From IMG/VR virus record IMGVR_UViG_3300032893_001681, positions 1 to 29,664 of that record: a stretch of 29,664 nucleotides of DNA. One strand, 5' to 3'. Position 1 is the stretch's first letter. Each line of letters begins with the position of its first letter. Source of the stretch: a virus. The position numbers were made by a program, and so were the translations under genes. The notes beneath the pieces were generated by a model that did not search any database, was not told where the DNA came from, and was given only the letters and a program-made list of their open reading frames with translations. Positions 8,326-16,370 of this stretch are shown here, in pieces.

Positions 8326-8780
8326 GACTTGTCCTCAAGGAGTTGATTCAATGAGATGCCTTGCTTCTCAGCGATTGCCATGAGCACCTTGTCTTGCTTT
8401 GCTAAGTGCTCCATGATCTGCTCAATATCTTGATAAGATTTTGTTGTTGTTTGAAAAGCTTCTTCAGCCATGATTTCTTGGTGTCTGCCGAGCAATCCTT
8501 GACCGACCATGATCACAATCATCAAAGGGAGTTGGGGCACTGAAGCAAGGCAAAGCAGCAGAGGCCATGGCATCGGATCAAAATGTGCAATGGTCGCATT
8601 GGCAAGAATCCAGAGCACAATCCATGCAACGATCCCCCAGAAGGTCCACATGGATTGAAAGACATGGGTCATCCCCACGGCTATGCGTTGATTAAGCCCT
8701 GATTCGCTCTGCTCTTGTCTGTGCTTTTCGTTGACATTCACGGGCTTGTGCGGATGTATCCGATGATGAAACAGACTCAT
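8322..8780 (-). CDS. DUF1003-like membrane protein
   Basis: A 152-residue protein resembling the DUF1003 family. A charged N-terminus precedes WTFWGIVAWIVLWILANATI (first membrane helix, about 45-65), then HFDPMPWPLLL and a second helix around 72-95. A cytoplasmic helical tail follows (QDIEQIMEHLAKQDKVL). DUF1003 proteins are small two-helix membrane proteins of unclear function that occur in bacteria and in phages. The start at 8780 abuts the upstream stop (TAAATG). A membrane role in lysis or superinfection control is speculation. Confidence 0.75.
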   Translation of the reverse strand: MSLFHHRIHPHKPVNVNEKHRQEQSESGLNQRIAVGMTHVFQSMWTFWGIVAWIVLWILANATIAHFDPMPWPLLLCLASVPQLPLMIVIMVGQGLLGRHQEIMAEEAFQTTTKSYQDIEQIMEHLAKQDKVLMAIAEKQGISLNQLLEDKS

Positions 8781-9053
8781 TTAACACCACCTAATCTTGT
8801 TCTGCTCAATGAAGTAGTGAGCACCGCACCCGCATAGAATACTAGGAGATACCGTGAGTACTCCATTGCTCTCAGTGACCTCATGGCATGCAAGGTTCGC
8901 TATGCCATGCAAGATTGGATCACGCGAGCACTTTGGGTTAGGGCATCCAACAAGCCAAGCCTGATGCAGCTCGCTGTACATTGCTTCTCCTGGTAGTAAT
9001 CTGTGAGGTTCCTTGTTGACCATGGTGATTTCAGTGAGTCGATGTTCTGTCAT
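8781..9053 (-). CDS. Cys-rich small protein, DUF6527-like
   Basis: A 90-residue protein with GCPNPKCS, LACHEV and PSILCGCGAHYFIEQNKIRW. The order of Cys pairs followed by PSI..C..HY.I...I.W resembles the DUF6527 type of small phage/bacterial protein, probably a zinc-bound beta domain. The ATG at 9053 is chosen over the GTG at 9059 because it gives the ATGA overlap used throughout this operon, with GAGG ten bases before. The next upstream gene is a divergent paralogue, and the one beyond that shares only the last nine residues. Confidence 0.6.
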   Translation of the reverse strand: MTEHRLTEITMVNKEPHRLLPGEAMYSELHQAWLVGCPNPKCSRDPILHGIANLACHEVTESNGVLTVSPSILCGCGAHYFIEQNKIRWC

Positions 9054-9319
9054 AGCCACTTTACCTCGTTGCGTTCGATGCTATATCTTTGTCTCATCCT
9101 GCTCCCATGGCAGTGCAGAGGTTGCGTGGTCGAGACCGTGCCATCCTCAAGCCGGAAAGTATCGGCAGAATAGCAGGTTATGGACCCACAGCCTGGACAG
9201 CAAAGCATCCACGAATCGTCCAAGGGAAACATGGGTTTTCCAATGTCACCGCGTTGATAGTCAGTGATTTGCTTGGTGCGACCAGAGATTACAGTGATAT
9301 GGGTGATGTCTTGAGTCAT
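9050..9319 (-). CDS. Cys-rich small protein, paralogue of the next gene
   Basis: An 89-residue protein with WMLCCPGCGSITC, then QPLHCHGSRMRQRYSIERNEVKW. The pattern of two Cys pairs and the closing Y.IE.N.(I/V).W matches the neighbour at 8781-9053, so the two arose by duplication or are fast-diverging members of one family. ATG at 9319 directly follows the upstream stop (TAGATG). Function unknown; zinc binding is likely. Confidence 0.6.
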   Translation of the reverse strand: MTQDITHITVISGRTKQITDYQRGDIGKPMFPLDDSWMLCCPGCGSITCYSADTFRLEDGTVSTTQPLHCHGSRMRQRYSIERNEVKWL

Positions 9320-9526
9320 CTAGCACCACCTGATCTTGTTCTGTTCAATCGCCCGTCTGAAGTCCTCTAGCATGGCACGTCTCCTTGCAAGGAACTTCCG
9401 TTCAGAGATCTCGATGGGTTCCCCTGACTCTGCTACGAGTTTCGCTGCTTCTCGCAGGACTCCGAGAGGAACTTCGCCATTGCCTTGTGCGTTGCATTCT
9501 GCGATCTCTTTGAAGCTAAGGCTCAT
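9320..9526 (-). CDS. Small protein with a borrowed C-terminus
   Basis: A 68-residue, mostly helical and charged protein (REAAKLVAESGEPIEISERK). Its last residues, IEQNKIRWC, are identical to the last residues of the Cys-rich protein at 8781-9053. The 28 bases that encode this end differ at only about three positions between the two genes. The body shows no Cys motif, so the tail looks acquired. It starts in an ATGA overlap at 9526. Function unknown. Confidence 0.6.
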   Translation of the reverse strand: MSLSFKEIAECNAQGNGEVPLGVLREAAKLVAESGEPIEISERKFLARRRAMLEDFRRAIEQNKIRWC

Positions 9527-9726
9527 AATTCTTTGTCTTCCTTCTCGCTACCAGCAAAGAACAGCTTCCCAAACTCACTAGGGCTCTTTGCCGTGAAAAA
9601 TGCACCTAGGAAATCATCGGCCATCTGCTGATAGTGCGGTGAAAGGGCCTTGTATTCAGGGCTCTCCTTGTGATCTCCCTGCTCGGCATGCTGCTGAAGC
9701 CATGCCATTGCTAGCTCATCATTCAT
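9523..9726 (-). CDS. Hypothetical small helical protein
   Basis: A 67-residue acidic protein, likely all-helical (ELAMAWLQQHAEQ, YQQMADDFLGAFF). It is joined to both neighbours by ATGA overlaps. No family recognised. Confidence 0.55.
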   Translation of the reverse strand: MNDELAMAWLQQHAEQGDHKESPEYKALSPHYQQMADDFLGAFFTAKSPSEFGKLFFAGSEKEDKEL

Positions 9727-10097
9727 CCTTGCTCTCCCTCAAAGAATGCCTTGACTCTTTCCCAAAGTACATCGCACATATCAGTGGATATCATGATAGC
9801 CTCAAATAAGCCCTGTACCTCAAGGAAATTCAGCATGTCGCCAATGGAGAAGAGTGGCAATATTGTCCCTTCATGTTTCTTGAGCTTGCCTATGTATGGA
9901 TCTGGATACTCAAATTCAAATTCTCTGTCAAACTCACCTTCAAAGACACCGCCGTACTCACCGTCTTTCTCTTCTGGAATATAGACCTGCACATAGGTAT
10001 CGTCATAGATTGGTTGATTGTAGAACCATTCAGCAAGCCTCTCTGCTGCTGCTTCAGATAGTGCTTCTAATTGCTCTACGTCAATGTTTTGTTTCAC
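9723..10097 (-). CDS. Hypothetical acidic protein
   Basis: A 124-residue protein with a strongly acidic aromatic middle (EYGGVFEGEFDREFEFEYPD, residues about 47-66). It starts with a helix rich in Glu and Ala. The C-terminal half, FSIGDMLNFLEVQGLFEAI, is helical. The acidic surface may mimic nucleic acid, but that is only a thought. ATGA overlaps on both sides. No family recognised. Confidence 0.55.
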   Translation of the reverse strand: MKQNIDVEQLEALSEAAAERLAEWFYNQPIYDDTYVQVYIPEEKDGEYGGVFEGEFDREFEFEYPDPYIGKLKKHEGTILPLFSIGDMLNFLEVQGLFEAIMISTDMCDVLWERVKAFFEGEQG

Positions 10098-10492
10098 CCG
10101 TTCTTCCCTCTCTTTGCAACTTCCTCGAATATCTTGGTTACTTCACGGGTTGTCATGGCAGAGGCCTTGATTGCATCGTGAATCGGCGTCTTCACAGGTT
10201 GCAATGGCCTGACCATGGCATCAAAGGCTTTCCCAGGATCTTTCAGTGCCTCTTCCCATGCATTCTCTGAATACCACGCATTGCGCAGAGGTTCAAGGAG
10301 TGCCAGTTTCTTGCGTGCCTCTAGTAACTCTTCAATGACATCATGGAGGACCATGTCAGCATCCTCGTTATCCGGTGGAACATGTAATACATGTCGTTGA
10401 TGAATGAGATCGATGAGAGCCTTGCGCATGTCTTGCTCGCTGCGATGCTTCAGGATATTCTTCTTGAGATCGTCATTGGTCATTCTAGTCAT
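10094..10492 (-). CDS. Hypothetical protein sharing its C-terminus with the portal
   Basis: A 132-residue helical protein (LIDLIHQRHVLHV; DVIEELLEARKKLALLEPL). Its final segment, REVTKIFEEVAKRGKNG, nearly repeats the last residues of the portal protein (KEVTKIFEEAAKRGKSG). The DNA of the two ends is also alike over roughly 45 bases (10098-10143 against 11712-11757). ATGA overlaps tie it to its neighbours. Function unknown. Confidence 0.6.
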   Translation of the reverse strand: MTRMTNDDLKKNILKHRSEQDMRKALIDLIHQRHVLHVPPDNEDADMVLHDVIEELLEARKKLALLEPLRNAWYSENAWEEALKDPGKAFDAMVRPLQPVKTPIHDAIKASAMTTREVTKIFEEVAKRGKNG

Positions 10493-10788
10493 TGTAGCCT
10501 TCCATGCTTCCTCTGAACTTCTCTATGTCGTGCCAAGCAATCTGAGAGATCTTGCTGTTTGATCCCCCAAGCTTTCGCGGCCTCTTGCTGGCTATGGACA
10601 TAAATGCATTCCACTAGCGTGTAGCGTGGTCCTTTTTGCGGTGATACTTCAATGCTTACCGTCATTGTCGACTGTGCAATGACGCCGCTTCCATTGAATG
10701 GATAGTCAAGCTTGATCTCGATTGCCTCTCTGCCATACCCTCGATCAAAGAGACCGATGTACCTTGAAGATTCCCTGTTGGTACTCAT
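10489..10788 (-). CDS. Hypothetical protein
   Basis: A 99-residue protein with a beta-rich first half (IEIKLDYPFNGSGVIAQSTM) and a helical, basic C-terminus (QQDLSDCLARHREVQRKHG). The C-terminal EAAKAWGIKQQDLSDC could be a short DNA-binding helix-turn-helix, by eye only. Joined to neighbours by ATGA overlaps. Confidence 0.5.
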   Translation of the reverse strand: MSTNRESSRYIGLFDRGYGREAIEIKLDYPFNGSGVIAQSTMTVSIEVSPQKGPRYTLVECIYVHSQQEAAKAWGIKQQDLSDCLARHREVQRKHGRLQ

Positions 10789-11456
10789 CCCCTCTGCTCC
10801 TTCCTCAATCTTTCAAGCATTGGATAGTGCTTCACAAAAGTAACAGGGTTAGCAGATCCCTCAATGAGGTCTACTCTCACAAATTGCTCTTTGATCACAA
10901 TGTCCGCGTAACTTGGACATGGCCCGACGCATCCGCCTTGCTGCCATTCCGTCACTGCCTCGCTATGCAGAGCCTTGAGCGCATTGATCCGCTCTGCTGC
11001 TCGCTGTTCCTTCGTTGCCTCGTCCTCGATCTGCTTTGCTTGCAATGCGTCCCGGAGAGACTCAAGGTTTTGACGTTGTGCGCTGAGCCAGTCAAGGAGA
11101 GCAAGGGCTTGCTCAGATTCGAGATGGATTGCCTCATCCCATCCCTCAAGAGCGATGGTTGGTTGTCGGTTCCACTGATTTGCATAGCGAACTTCGATTG
11201 CATCAAGGCCGTGCAGTGTAAGCGATGGCAGTTCGCAGAGATCATTGATAAGCTTCTCAAGATCTACCTTGGTATCCTCAGTAACTCTCAACATTACTCT
11301 AAGTCGTGCCGTACCTGTATCGCCATTTTCATATTCATAGGAGATACCTTCTCTATCAATGAATTTGACCGTAAGTGGCAACATATCAGGACTGCCTACT
11401 GGCACAACCTTGTCCCCTACTTTCCAATCTCTATAGTTGCTATCAAATGTTCTCAT
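10785..11456 (-). CDS. Hypothetical protein with a coiled-coil segment
   Basis: Start placed at the ATG at 11456 (MRTFDSNYRDWKVGDKV), because GGAGG lies eight bases before and the ATG overlaps the preceding stop. The open frame upstream is the other gene's 3' end read in a second frame. The 223-residue product has a small beta domain (about 10-60, WKVGDKVVPVGSPD and EYENGDTGTARL) and a long helical section near 130-180 (LDWLSAQRQNLESLRDALQA). A CVGPCP segment follows. No family recognised. Confidence 0.6.
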   Translation of the reverse strand: MRTFDSNYRDWKVGDKVVPVGSPDMLPLTVKFIDREGISYEYENGDTGTARLRVMLRVTEDTKVDLEKLINDLCELPSLTLHGLDAIEVRYANQWNRQPTIALEGWDEAIHLESEQALALLDWLSAQRQNLESLRDALQAKQIEDEATKEQRAAERINALKALHSEAVTEWQQGGCVGPCPSYADIVIKEQFVRVDLIEGSANPVTFVKHYPMLERLRKEQRG

Positions 11457-11713
11457 GCCCTGTCCCTCCACTGCCTGCTCATCCTTGCCTTGCTTCGACG
11501 TTTGCGAGGTCGAGGATAACGCTTGCCTTGCGCCTTGTACTCGTTGGCCCATTTGAGGTGCTGAAGCATATCTTGCGTGACAGGGTATCCTGCAACGTGC
11601 CCGACAATCTGTGAATGCATCTCGCTTGCAATAATCCCTGTAACCTCGATCTCAACAGGCTCTCCGGGAACAGCCTTGACAATTTTCATTGATTCCCACG
11701 GGTATTCATTCAT
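11453..11713 (-). CDS. Small basic protein downstream of portal
   Basis: Start set at the ATG at 11713, which overlaps the portal stop codon (ATGA) and has AGAGG upstream; the open frame reaches further back only inside the portal gene. The 86-residue product has a beta segment (GEPVEIEVTGIIASE) and ends in a very basic tail (RYPRPRKRRSKARMSRQW), which suggests nucleic-acid or acidic-protein binding. No family recognised. Confidence 0.55.
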   Translation of the reverse strand: MNEYPWESMKIVKAVPGEPVEIEVTGIIASEMHSQIVGHVAGYPVTQDMLQHLKWANEYKAQGKRYPRPRKRRSKARMSRQWRDRA

Positions 11714-13722
11714 CCGCTTTTGCCTCTCTTTGCAGCTTCCTCGAATATCTTTGTCACTTCCTTGCACAGATCCTTGTTTGCCTTGGCCTCATCCTTGGGT
11801 ATCCAGGATTCACTCTCACTGCTTTTTGTTGCCACTCTCCATCTAGCAGGGATATGGCTTGGCGCAGACGATCGCCGCATGTACTTGGGCTTCCATGGCA
11901 TGCCTGGGGGACGCGCGTCGTACCACAGAGACTTATCTGCTTCATTGCTTGCAGTGCCATCCGACGCGGGTGCAGGGCTGTTCCCTGAGTTGTCAGTGGG
12001 AGCAGTGGGCTCGTTGGTGTTCGACGAGCCCTCATCGTCATCTTCAGGGATGCCTGGGTCTTCAGCATCTTGACTTGGACCTCCAGAAGCGTCCTGTGAG
12101 CCCATTGCTCCACCCGTGCTAATCGGAGTGTAATCACCAAGCTCTCCCTTGTAGTTGAGCCATGGCATTGGTCCCTGCGTCGTCATGACCCAGTAGGCAT
12201 CCCCACCGGGTACTGGCTCTTCGCCTCTCGAAGCTAATACCTGATTTAAACTGATTGATGGTAAACCTGCAAGGCCTTGAGCATACACGGTCATGCTTTC
12301 TTGCATATGTAGCTGCCTTGCCATCTCTGAGACCATTGGGAAGATAATGCGTAGGTTCACAGCGTTGAGATCATAGCGTCCATAGGGAAGCACGGGTGCA
12401 TAGTCTGCAACGAGTTCACGGTTGAAATATTGTTCTAGCATTAAGAGCAATGGGATGAGCCCTGTGTCCTCTGTGATGTCTTTTTGTGTTTCAGAGGTTG
12501 CACGATTGATATCAGCCATCATGTTGAAATACTGCACTGACATCATAAAGATCGTTGCAATCTTCTTGAGCATGTACTCCTGGTATTCGAGGAACTGGTT
12601 TTCTTTTGCTGAGTAGACGAGGCGGAATTGTGCAGCAGCAGAAGGGCCGCCAAACCAGAAGAGTTCTTTCTGGCCAGCGATATCGCGGTCATAGGCGTCT
12701 CGCATAGCTTCGAGTTGCTGTGAACTAGCATTCTGAATTTGGAATGCATTCGGAGGTGGCTTTTGTTGCATTGTTCGCAACGCTTGCTTGGTTGCTTCGA
12801 TGTCCGCCTTGATCGTGTCCATGAGCACCTGGACAGGCGATAAGCCATAGCGGTACGTGGCAGGATCAAGGATAGGCATGATGAGTTCATCGTTCCTCAA
12901 GGGGACTTTGCGTGACGATGCGAATTCCTCGAAAAGGTAACGCGGTTTATTGGGATCACCATCCCAGCCAGGGTAGATCTTGATCGTTGCTGCATCCTCT
13001 GCATACAACGAGGTGGGTTTCCGATCAACGGTCATGCCTTTGGAGATTGCGCCACGACCAAGGACAAGGACGTCTTCGAGAGCCCCCGAGATCAGCTCTG
13101 ACCAGTTCTCACGGCGTTCGTTGGGTTGGTCAAGGAGCAACTCAAGGCTATACTGTGTCTTTTTGTCGAATTTGCGCTTTGGGTCACCCGGGATTACAGC
13201 GATCTCAGCGTTGCCTACTTGTCGTCTGCGGATGTTCACGGCAGCTCTGACCCACTCATCGTTGTCGGCGTAATTTCTCAGTAAAAAGGCATTGGGCACG
13301 CCTTGAGGTTGATCTTTGGATGTGCTCCACCCAGCCATGTTTCCGCGCGCCTGTGGGTAGCTTCCCGTCGGCGATTCTCTTTGGAGTTCAGGGCTAATCG
13401 TGGATTGTCTGAGCATCTCACGGCGTTCGCTGTGCTGTAGTTCACGAATGTATGGCACAAGCTCAGGGTGAGCATTGAGGATAGCAGTGGCATGGGAGAA
13501 GTCCAAGAATTCCAGGGCAGGAACACGTGACCGTGCAGCTCGTTGCTCAGCCAAGGCTTGCGAGCGTTGCAAGCTCACGGAGAGTTCCTGGAAGGCAGCG
13601 GAAAGCGTCGGGTCCGAGGCCAGGCGGTCCCAGTCAGACTGCGGGACTGCACGGGGTCGGTAACCACTGTGGTCCTTCATGAGAGTCACTGACTTCTTCG
13701 ATTTTCGTTGCTTCCTGCTCAT
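11710..13722 (-). CDS. Portal protein
   Basis: A 670-residue portal of the HK97-like (Phage_portal) type. It would form the dodecameric ring at the capsid vertex through which DNA is packaged and to which the tail connects. Support: residues about 150-240 carry the wing-like core with VLGRGAISKGM, then YRYGLSPVQVL at about 295, the characteristic portal hinge, and a long helical segment with LEYQEYMLKKIATIF. The last 130 residues are rich in Gly, Ser, Pro and Asp and end in the KEVTKIFEEAAKRGKSG cassette shared with the gene at 10094. It lies just downstream of the terminase genes, as expected. Confidence 0.9.
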   Translation of the reverse strand: MSRKQRKSKKSVTLMKDHSGYRPRAVPQSDWDRLASDPTLSAAFQELSVSLQRSQALAEQRAARSRVPALEFLDFSHATAILNAHPELVPYIRELQHSERREMLRQSTISPELQRESPTGSYPQARGNMAGWSTSKDQPQGVPNAFLLRNYADNDEWVRAAVNIRRRQVGNAEIAVIPGDPKRKFDKKTQYSLELLLDQPNERRENWSELISGALEDVLVLGRGAISKGMTVDRKPTSLYAEDAATIKIYPGWDGDPNKPRYLFEEFASSRKVPLRNDELIMPILDPATYRYGLSPVQVLMDTIKADIEATKQALRTMQQKPPPNAFQIQNASSQQLEAMRDAYDRDIAGQKELFWFGGPSAAAQFRLVYSAKENQFLEYQEYMLKKIATIFMMSVQYFNMMADINRATSETQKDITEDTGLIPLLLMLEQYFNRELVADYAPVLPYGRYDLNAVNLRIIFPMVSEMARQLHMQESMTVYAQGLAGLPSISLNQVLASRGEEPVPGGDAYWVMTTQGPMPWLNYKGELGDYTPISTGGAMGSQDASGGPSQDAEDPGIPEDDDEGSSNTNEPTAPTDNSGNSPAPASDGTASNEADKSLWYDARPPGMPWKPKYMRRSSAPSHIPARWRVATKSSESESWIPKDEAKANKDLCKEVTKIFEEAAKRGKSG

Positions 13723-13741
13723 GCCTTAGTCCTTTGGAGTG

Positions 13742-14113
13742 CTACTGTTTCATCTCAGCCTTGAGGCGTGCTATCGCGTCTTCTTTGCTTTCGAGTTGTC
13801 CTTTATAGCTCTTGATCAATGACCGCTCGTAGCTCTTTGCCTCTCGCTCTAATACTCGAAGCTTTTGCTGTTTGTCCTCTCCCTTGCAGATATAGTCATT
13901 TGTCCACTCTCTAGGATCGTCAAGATATTTCATGAGATCTTCCATGATCTGTTCTTGGATCGAGCTTTGGAACTCCCCTTCATAGTCGATGGTGATTTTC
14001 TCCTCTATGCCAGGAGAAGAAAACGTCACTTGACATCCCACATCACCCTCGCCATCATAATATGCTTCGGTATATTCTATGTGAATATCAGCCCTAGTAT
14101 GTTTTTCGGTCAT
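13742..14113 (-). CDS. Hypothetical protein between terminase and portal
   Basis: A 123-residue protein. The ATG at 14113 is preferred because of GGGG about six bases upstream; a GTG two codons earlier is possible. Residues 1-50 alternate as beta strands (IHIEYTEAYYDG, EKITIDYEGEF). Residues 70-123 form a charged coiled coil (KLRVLEREAKSYERSLIKSY). No family recognised. It sits between large terminase and portal, where packaging accessory genes occur. Confidence 0.6.
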   Translation of the reverse strand: MTEKHTRADIHIEYTEAYYDGEGDVGCQVTFSSPGIEEKITIDYEGEFQSSIQEQIMEDLMKYLDDPREWTNDYICKGEDKQQKLRVLEREAKSYERSLIKSYKGQLESKEDAIARLKAEMKQ

Positions 14114-14137
14114 ATGCACCCCAAATAAATAAAGTTC

Positions 14138-15538
14138 TCATCGCATTCGTAGCCCTCCTAGCCCTTGCAGCAATCTGCTCAGATTCGCTTGTCGATGCAC
14201 ATCATCGTTATGCCCCTGCTCTTCCCTGCTCTCATCATCGTTTTCAGTGCGACGGCTACGAGAGCCACTGCCAGAGGTTGCAACGGCAATGGCACCCGCG
14301 TGACTCATCGAATGCACTGCCATCATCAGTGAAGAGACGCAGTCATCATGGATCTTGACGCCTTCTTCTTGGCTATCAGGGGCACCATAGATGATATTGC
14401 CTGATGCTGAGATTTTGTAGCTGTACGCTCTGATTTCTTGGAGCATGACAGCGATATTTGGCAGAGAGATTTGTTGATGCTCCGTTGCGAGCTGTAACCT
14501 CTCGACCATTTCCTTCTTCTTGGGATTGGTCCAGACAACGCCCTCAACGGTGAAATCGGCTTCCCTGATTTGTTCCAGGAGAGGATCACCGACACCCGTC
14601 GCGTCCATCACAATGCTTGCACGGTTGTACTTCAGTGCGATAGCTAACACACGAATAATCTGTATGCGGTAATCGGTCTGGTTGTCACGATCGAACGCAA
14701 CGAGATGCCCTGTATTGCAGTCAAGGACCGTGATTACAGAGAAGTCCGTGTGTTTCGCTGGGTCCCAGCCAAGGATGTAGAAGTGTCCTGGAATCGGGTC
14801 TTCTTGATAGCTATTGCCCTGAATGACCTTCTTGGGGTTACGAATGCACTCATTGACCCTTTTAAATACTGTTGCCTGATCGGGCTTGAAAATTGCCAAG
14901 ATTTCCTGCTCGAACTTGTCTTCGGGCATCTTTGAGCGCATCTCTTCAATGAAGCTCAGCGGCAGGTAGGGATTGATCATGGAAGGCGCGTTGAAGGACC
15001 AATACTCTTTTTGCAGAGGATCTTGACCGAGCTGGTAGAGGTGATAGAACCAATCGTGACCTTGGGGAGTGCTAATAAATACCGCCTCACCGTCGGTATC
15101 GGTGAGCATTGGCATCATGACCTCGAACCATGCACGGGCCTTGATATCACGGCACTCATCCATGGTCAGGAAGTGAACACCGTCACCACGGAGGTCATCG
15201 GGGTTCTTTGCGGATCTGAATTCAAACTCAGAGGAGTACAGTTTGAACTTGAGCTGAGTGTAGTTGGGCTTTGAGACCATCTGGTCCCGCATGGCCCTAA
15301 CAATGTTCTCAAAGGCGATCTGCGCCTGTTTGTATGTGGGAGCAACCCACCAGTTGAGTGATTTGCGACGTTCAACGCCCTTCTTGACATGCTCGTTGCA
15401 GCATCCAAAGGTTTTTCCTGCGCGACGGCCCCAACAAGACACACGGAAACGAGCTTTTGCATTGTGGAGCTTAAGCTGCCCTTTGTGTGGCTTGTAGAGC
15501 CCAAGCCGTATCTTCCTTGTTTGCTGCTCTGTTGGCAT
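14138..15538 (-). CDS. terL: Terminase large subunit
   Basis: A 466-residue packaging motor with both expected domains. ATPase: Walker A CWGRRAGKTFG (35-45), Walker B VHFLTMDE (121-128) with the catalytic Glu128, and coupling motif STPQG (156-160). RuvC-like nuclease: Asp257 in GWDPAKHTDFS, Asp310 in IVMDATGVGDP, and HDDCVSS (Asp396/397). All key residues are present, so the protein should be active in cutting concatemers and driving DNA into the prohead with the portal. The length is typical. It follows the small subunit by 43 bases, in which a copy of the GTCTTGAC element occurs. Confidence 0.95.
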   Translation of the reverse strand: MPTEQQTRKIRLGLYKPHKGQLKLHNAKARFRVSCWGRRAGKTFGCCNEHVKKGVERRKSLNWWVAPTYKQAQIAFENIVRAMRDQMVSKPNYTQLKFKLYSSEFEFRSAKNPDDLRGDGVHFLTMDECRDIKARAWFEVMMPMLTDTDGEAVFISTPQGHDWFYHLYQLGQDPLQKEYWSFNAPSMINPYLPLSFIEEMRSKMPEDKFEQEILAIFKPDQATVFKRVNECIRNPKKVIQGNSYQEDPIPGHFYILGWDPAKHTDFSVITVLDCNTGHLVAFDRDNQTDYRIQIIRVLAIALKYNRASIVMDATGVGDPLLEQIREADFTVEGVVWTNPKKKEMVERLQLATEHQQISLPNIAVMLQEIRAYSYKISASGNIIYGAPDSQEEGVKIHDDCVSSLMMAVHSMSHAGAIAVATSGSGSRSRRTENDDESREEQGHNDDVHRQANLSRLLQGLGGLRMR

Positions 15539-15581
15539 TGATCATCCTTGAAATAATGTCAAGACTTTGCCAATGACAAAG

Positions 15582-16172
15582 TTATTCGTTGTCTTCCGTG
15601 TCGACTTCAATGGTCAACTCAGTGTCTTCTTCCTCGTCTGCGGGTTCCTTGGATTGCTCTGCATTTCTGCGGGGATCAGTGCCACGCCCCCAGAAGGTTT
15701 CGACGATGAGGTCAACGGGATCAGCGTTCTTGTTGCCTGTCAGGGCAATCTGTTCTGTGGCTGCGTCGTTGGCAAGGCGTTCAAGGTCTACGGCGAGCTT
15801 GAGCAGATTGACAGCAGCGATACTTCCAAGGCCACCTCTCCCCTTGATTGCCTTGAGACGTTCGATGACTTCAATGGCATTCTCTTGCTGCTTAATGGCA
15901 AGCTTAATGTGGCGTCTGTTCATCTCATCAATTTGTTTCTGACGCTCTCTCCTTTGTCGCTCAAGCTGCTCTTCATCGTATGCTGACGCTCGCTTGACCC
16001 AGCCATAGAGTCTGCTCCATTCTTCGAGGACGCGGACATATCCAGGAGGATGCCCTAGCTGTTCAGCGACTTTTGCCATGCTACGATCTGGGCCAAGGCC
16101 CTCGTAAAGGAGGTAAGCCCTCTTGGCCTTCGCTGATTCGGGTGGTATTTTCTTCTGGCTGTCCTTGCCCAT
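15582..16172 (-). CDS. terS: Terminase small subunit
   Basis: A 196-residue DNA-recognition subunit of the packaging enzyme. Start chosen at the ATG at 16172 (MGKDSQKK), because AAGGA is about ten bases before it, whereas the upstream ATG at 16184 is too close to that site. Residues about 30-60 look like a helix-turn-helix (MAKVAEQLGHPPGYVRVLEEW). The middle is a long charged helix suited to oligomerisation, and the C-terminus is acidic (EEEDTELTIEVDTEDNE), as in segments that contact the large subunit. Position before terL is canonical. Confidence 0.85.
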   Translation of the reverse strand: MGKDSQKKIPPESAKAKRAYLLYEGLGPDRSMAKVAEQLGHPPGYVRVLEEWSRLYGWVKRASAYDEEQLERQRRERQKQIDEMNRRHIKLAIKQQENAIEVIERLKAIKGRGGLGSIAAVNLLKLAVDLERLANDAATEQIALTGNKNADPVDLIVETFWGRGTDPRRNAEQSKEPADEEEDTELTIEVDTEDNE

Positions 16173-16223
16173 GGGTAAACTCATCCTTGCATAAAGTCGT
16201 ACGGTCGTAAGGTACTGATGTAC

Positions 16224-16253
16224 AGTATAGCTGATGTAACAGCAAAAAAGCAA
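16224..16253 (-). promoter_or_regulatory. Candidate promoter for the packaging genes
   Basis: TTGCTT (16253-16248), an 18-base spacer and TATACT (16229-16224) on the minus strand, about 50 bases before the small terminase start and just after a terminator. The -10 matches consensus at five of six positions, the -35 at four. Confidence 0.5.
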
Positions 16254-16263
16254 GAGGAAGGCA

Positions 16264-16298
16264 AAAGAAATGCCCCGCCGTCTCCGAGTTAGCGGGGC
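16264..16298 (-). terminator. Rho-independent terminator upstream of terminase
   Basis: A 7-bp perfect stem GCCCCGC/GCGGGGC (16298-16292 and 16278-16272) with a 13-nt loop, followed on the minus strand by ATTTCTTTTG. It ends the transcript that comes from the DNA-binding/homing-endonuclease genes and insulates the packaging operon. Confidence 0.75.
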
Positions 16299-16370
16299 AG
16301 TGCATTGACCAGAGTCTTCGAGCGATGAGACTTGGGATGGATCAATTTGTCTCTATGGTAACACAGGCTG

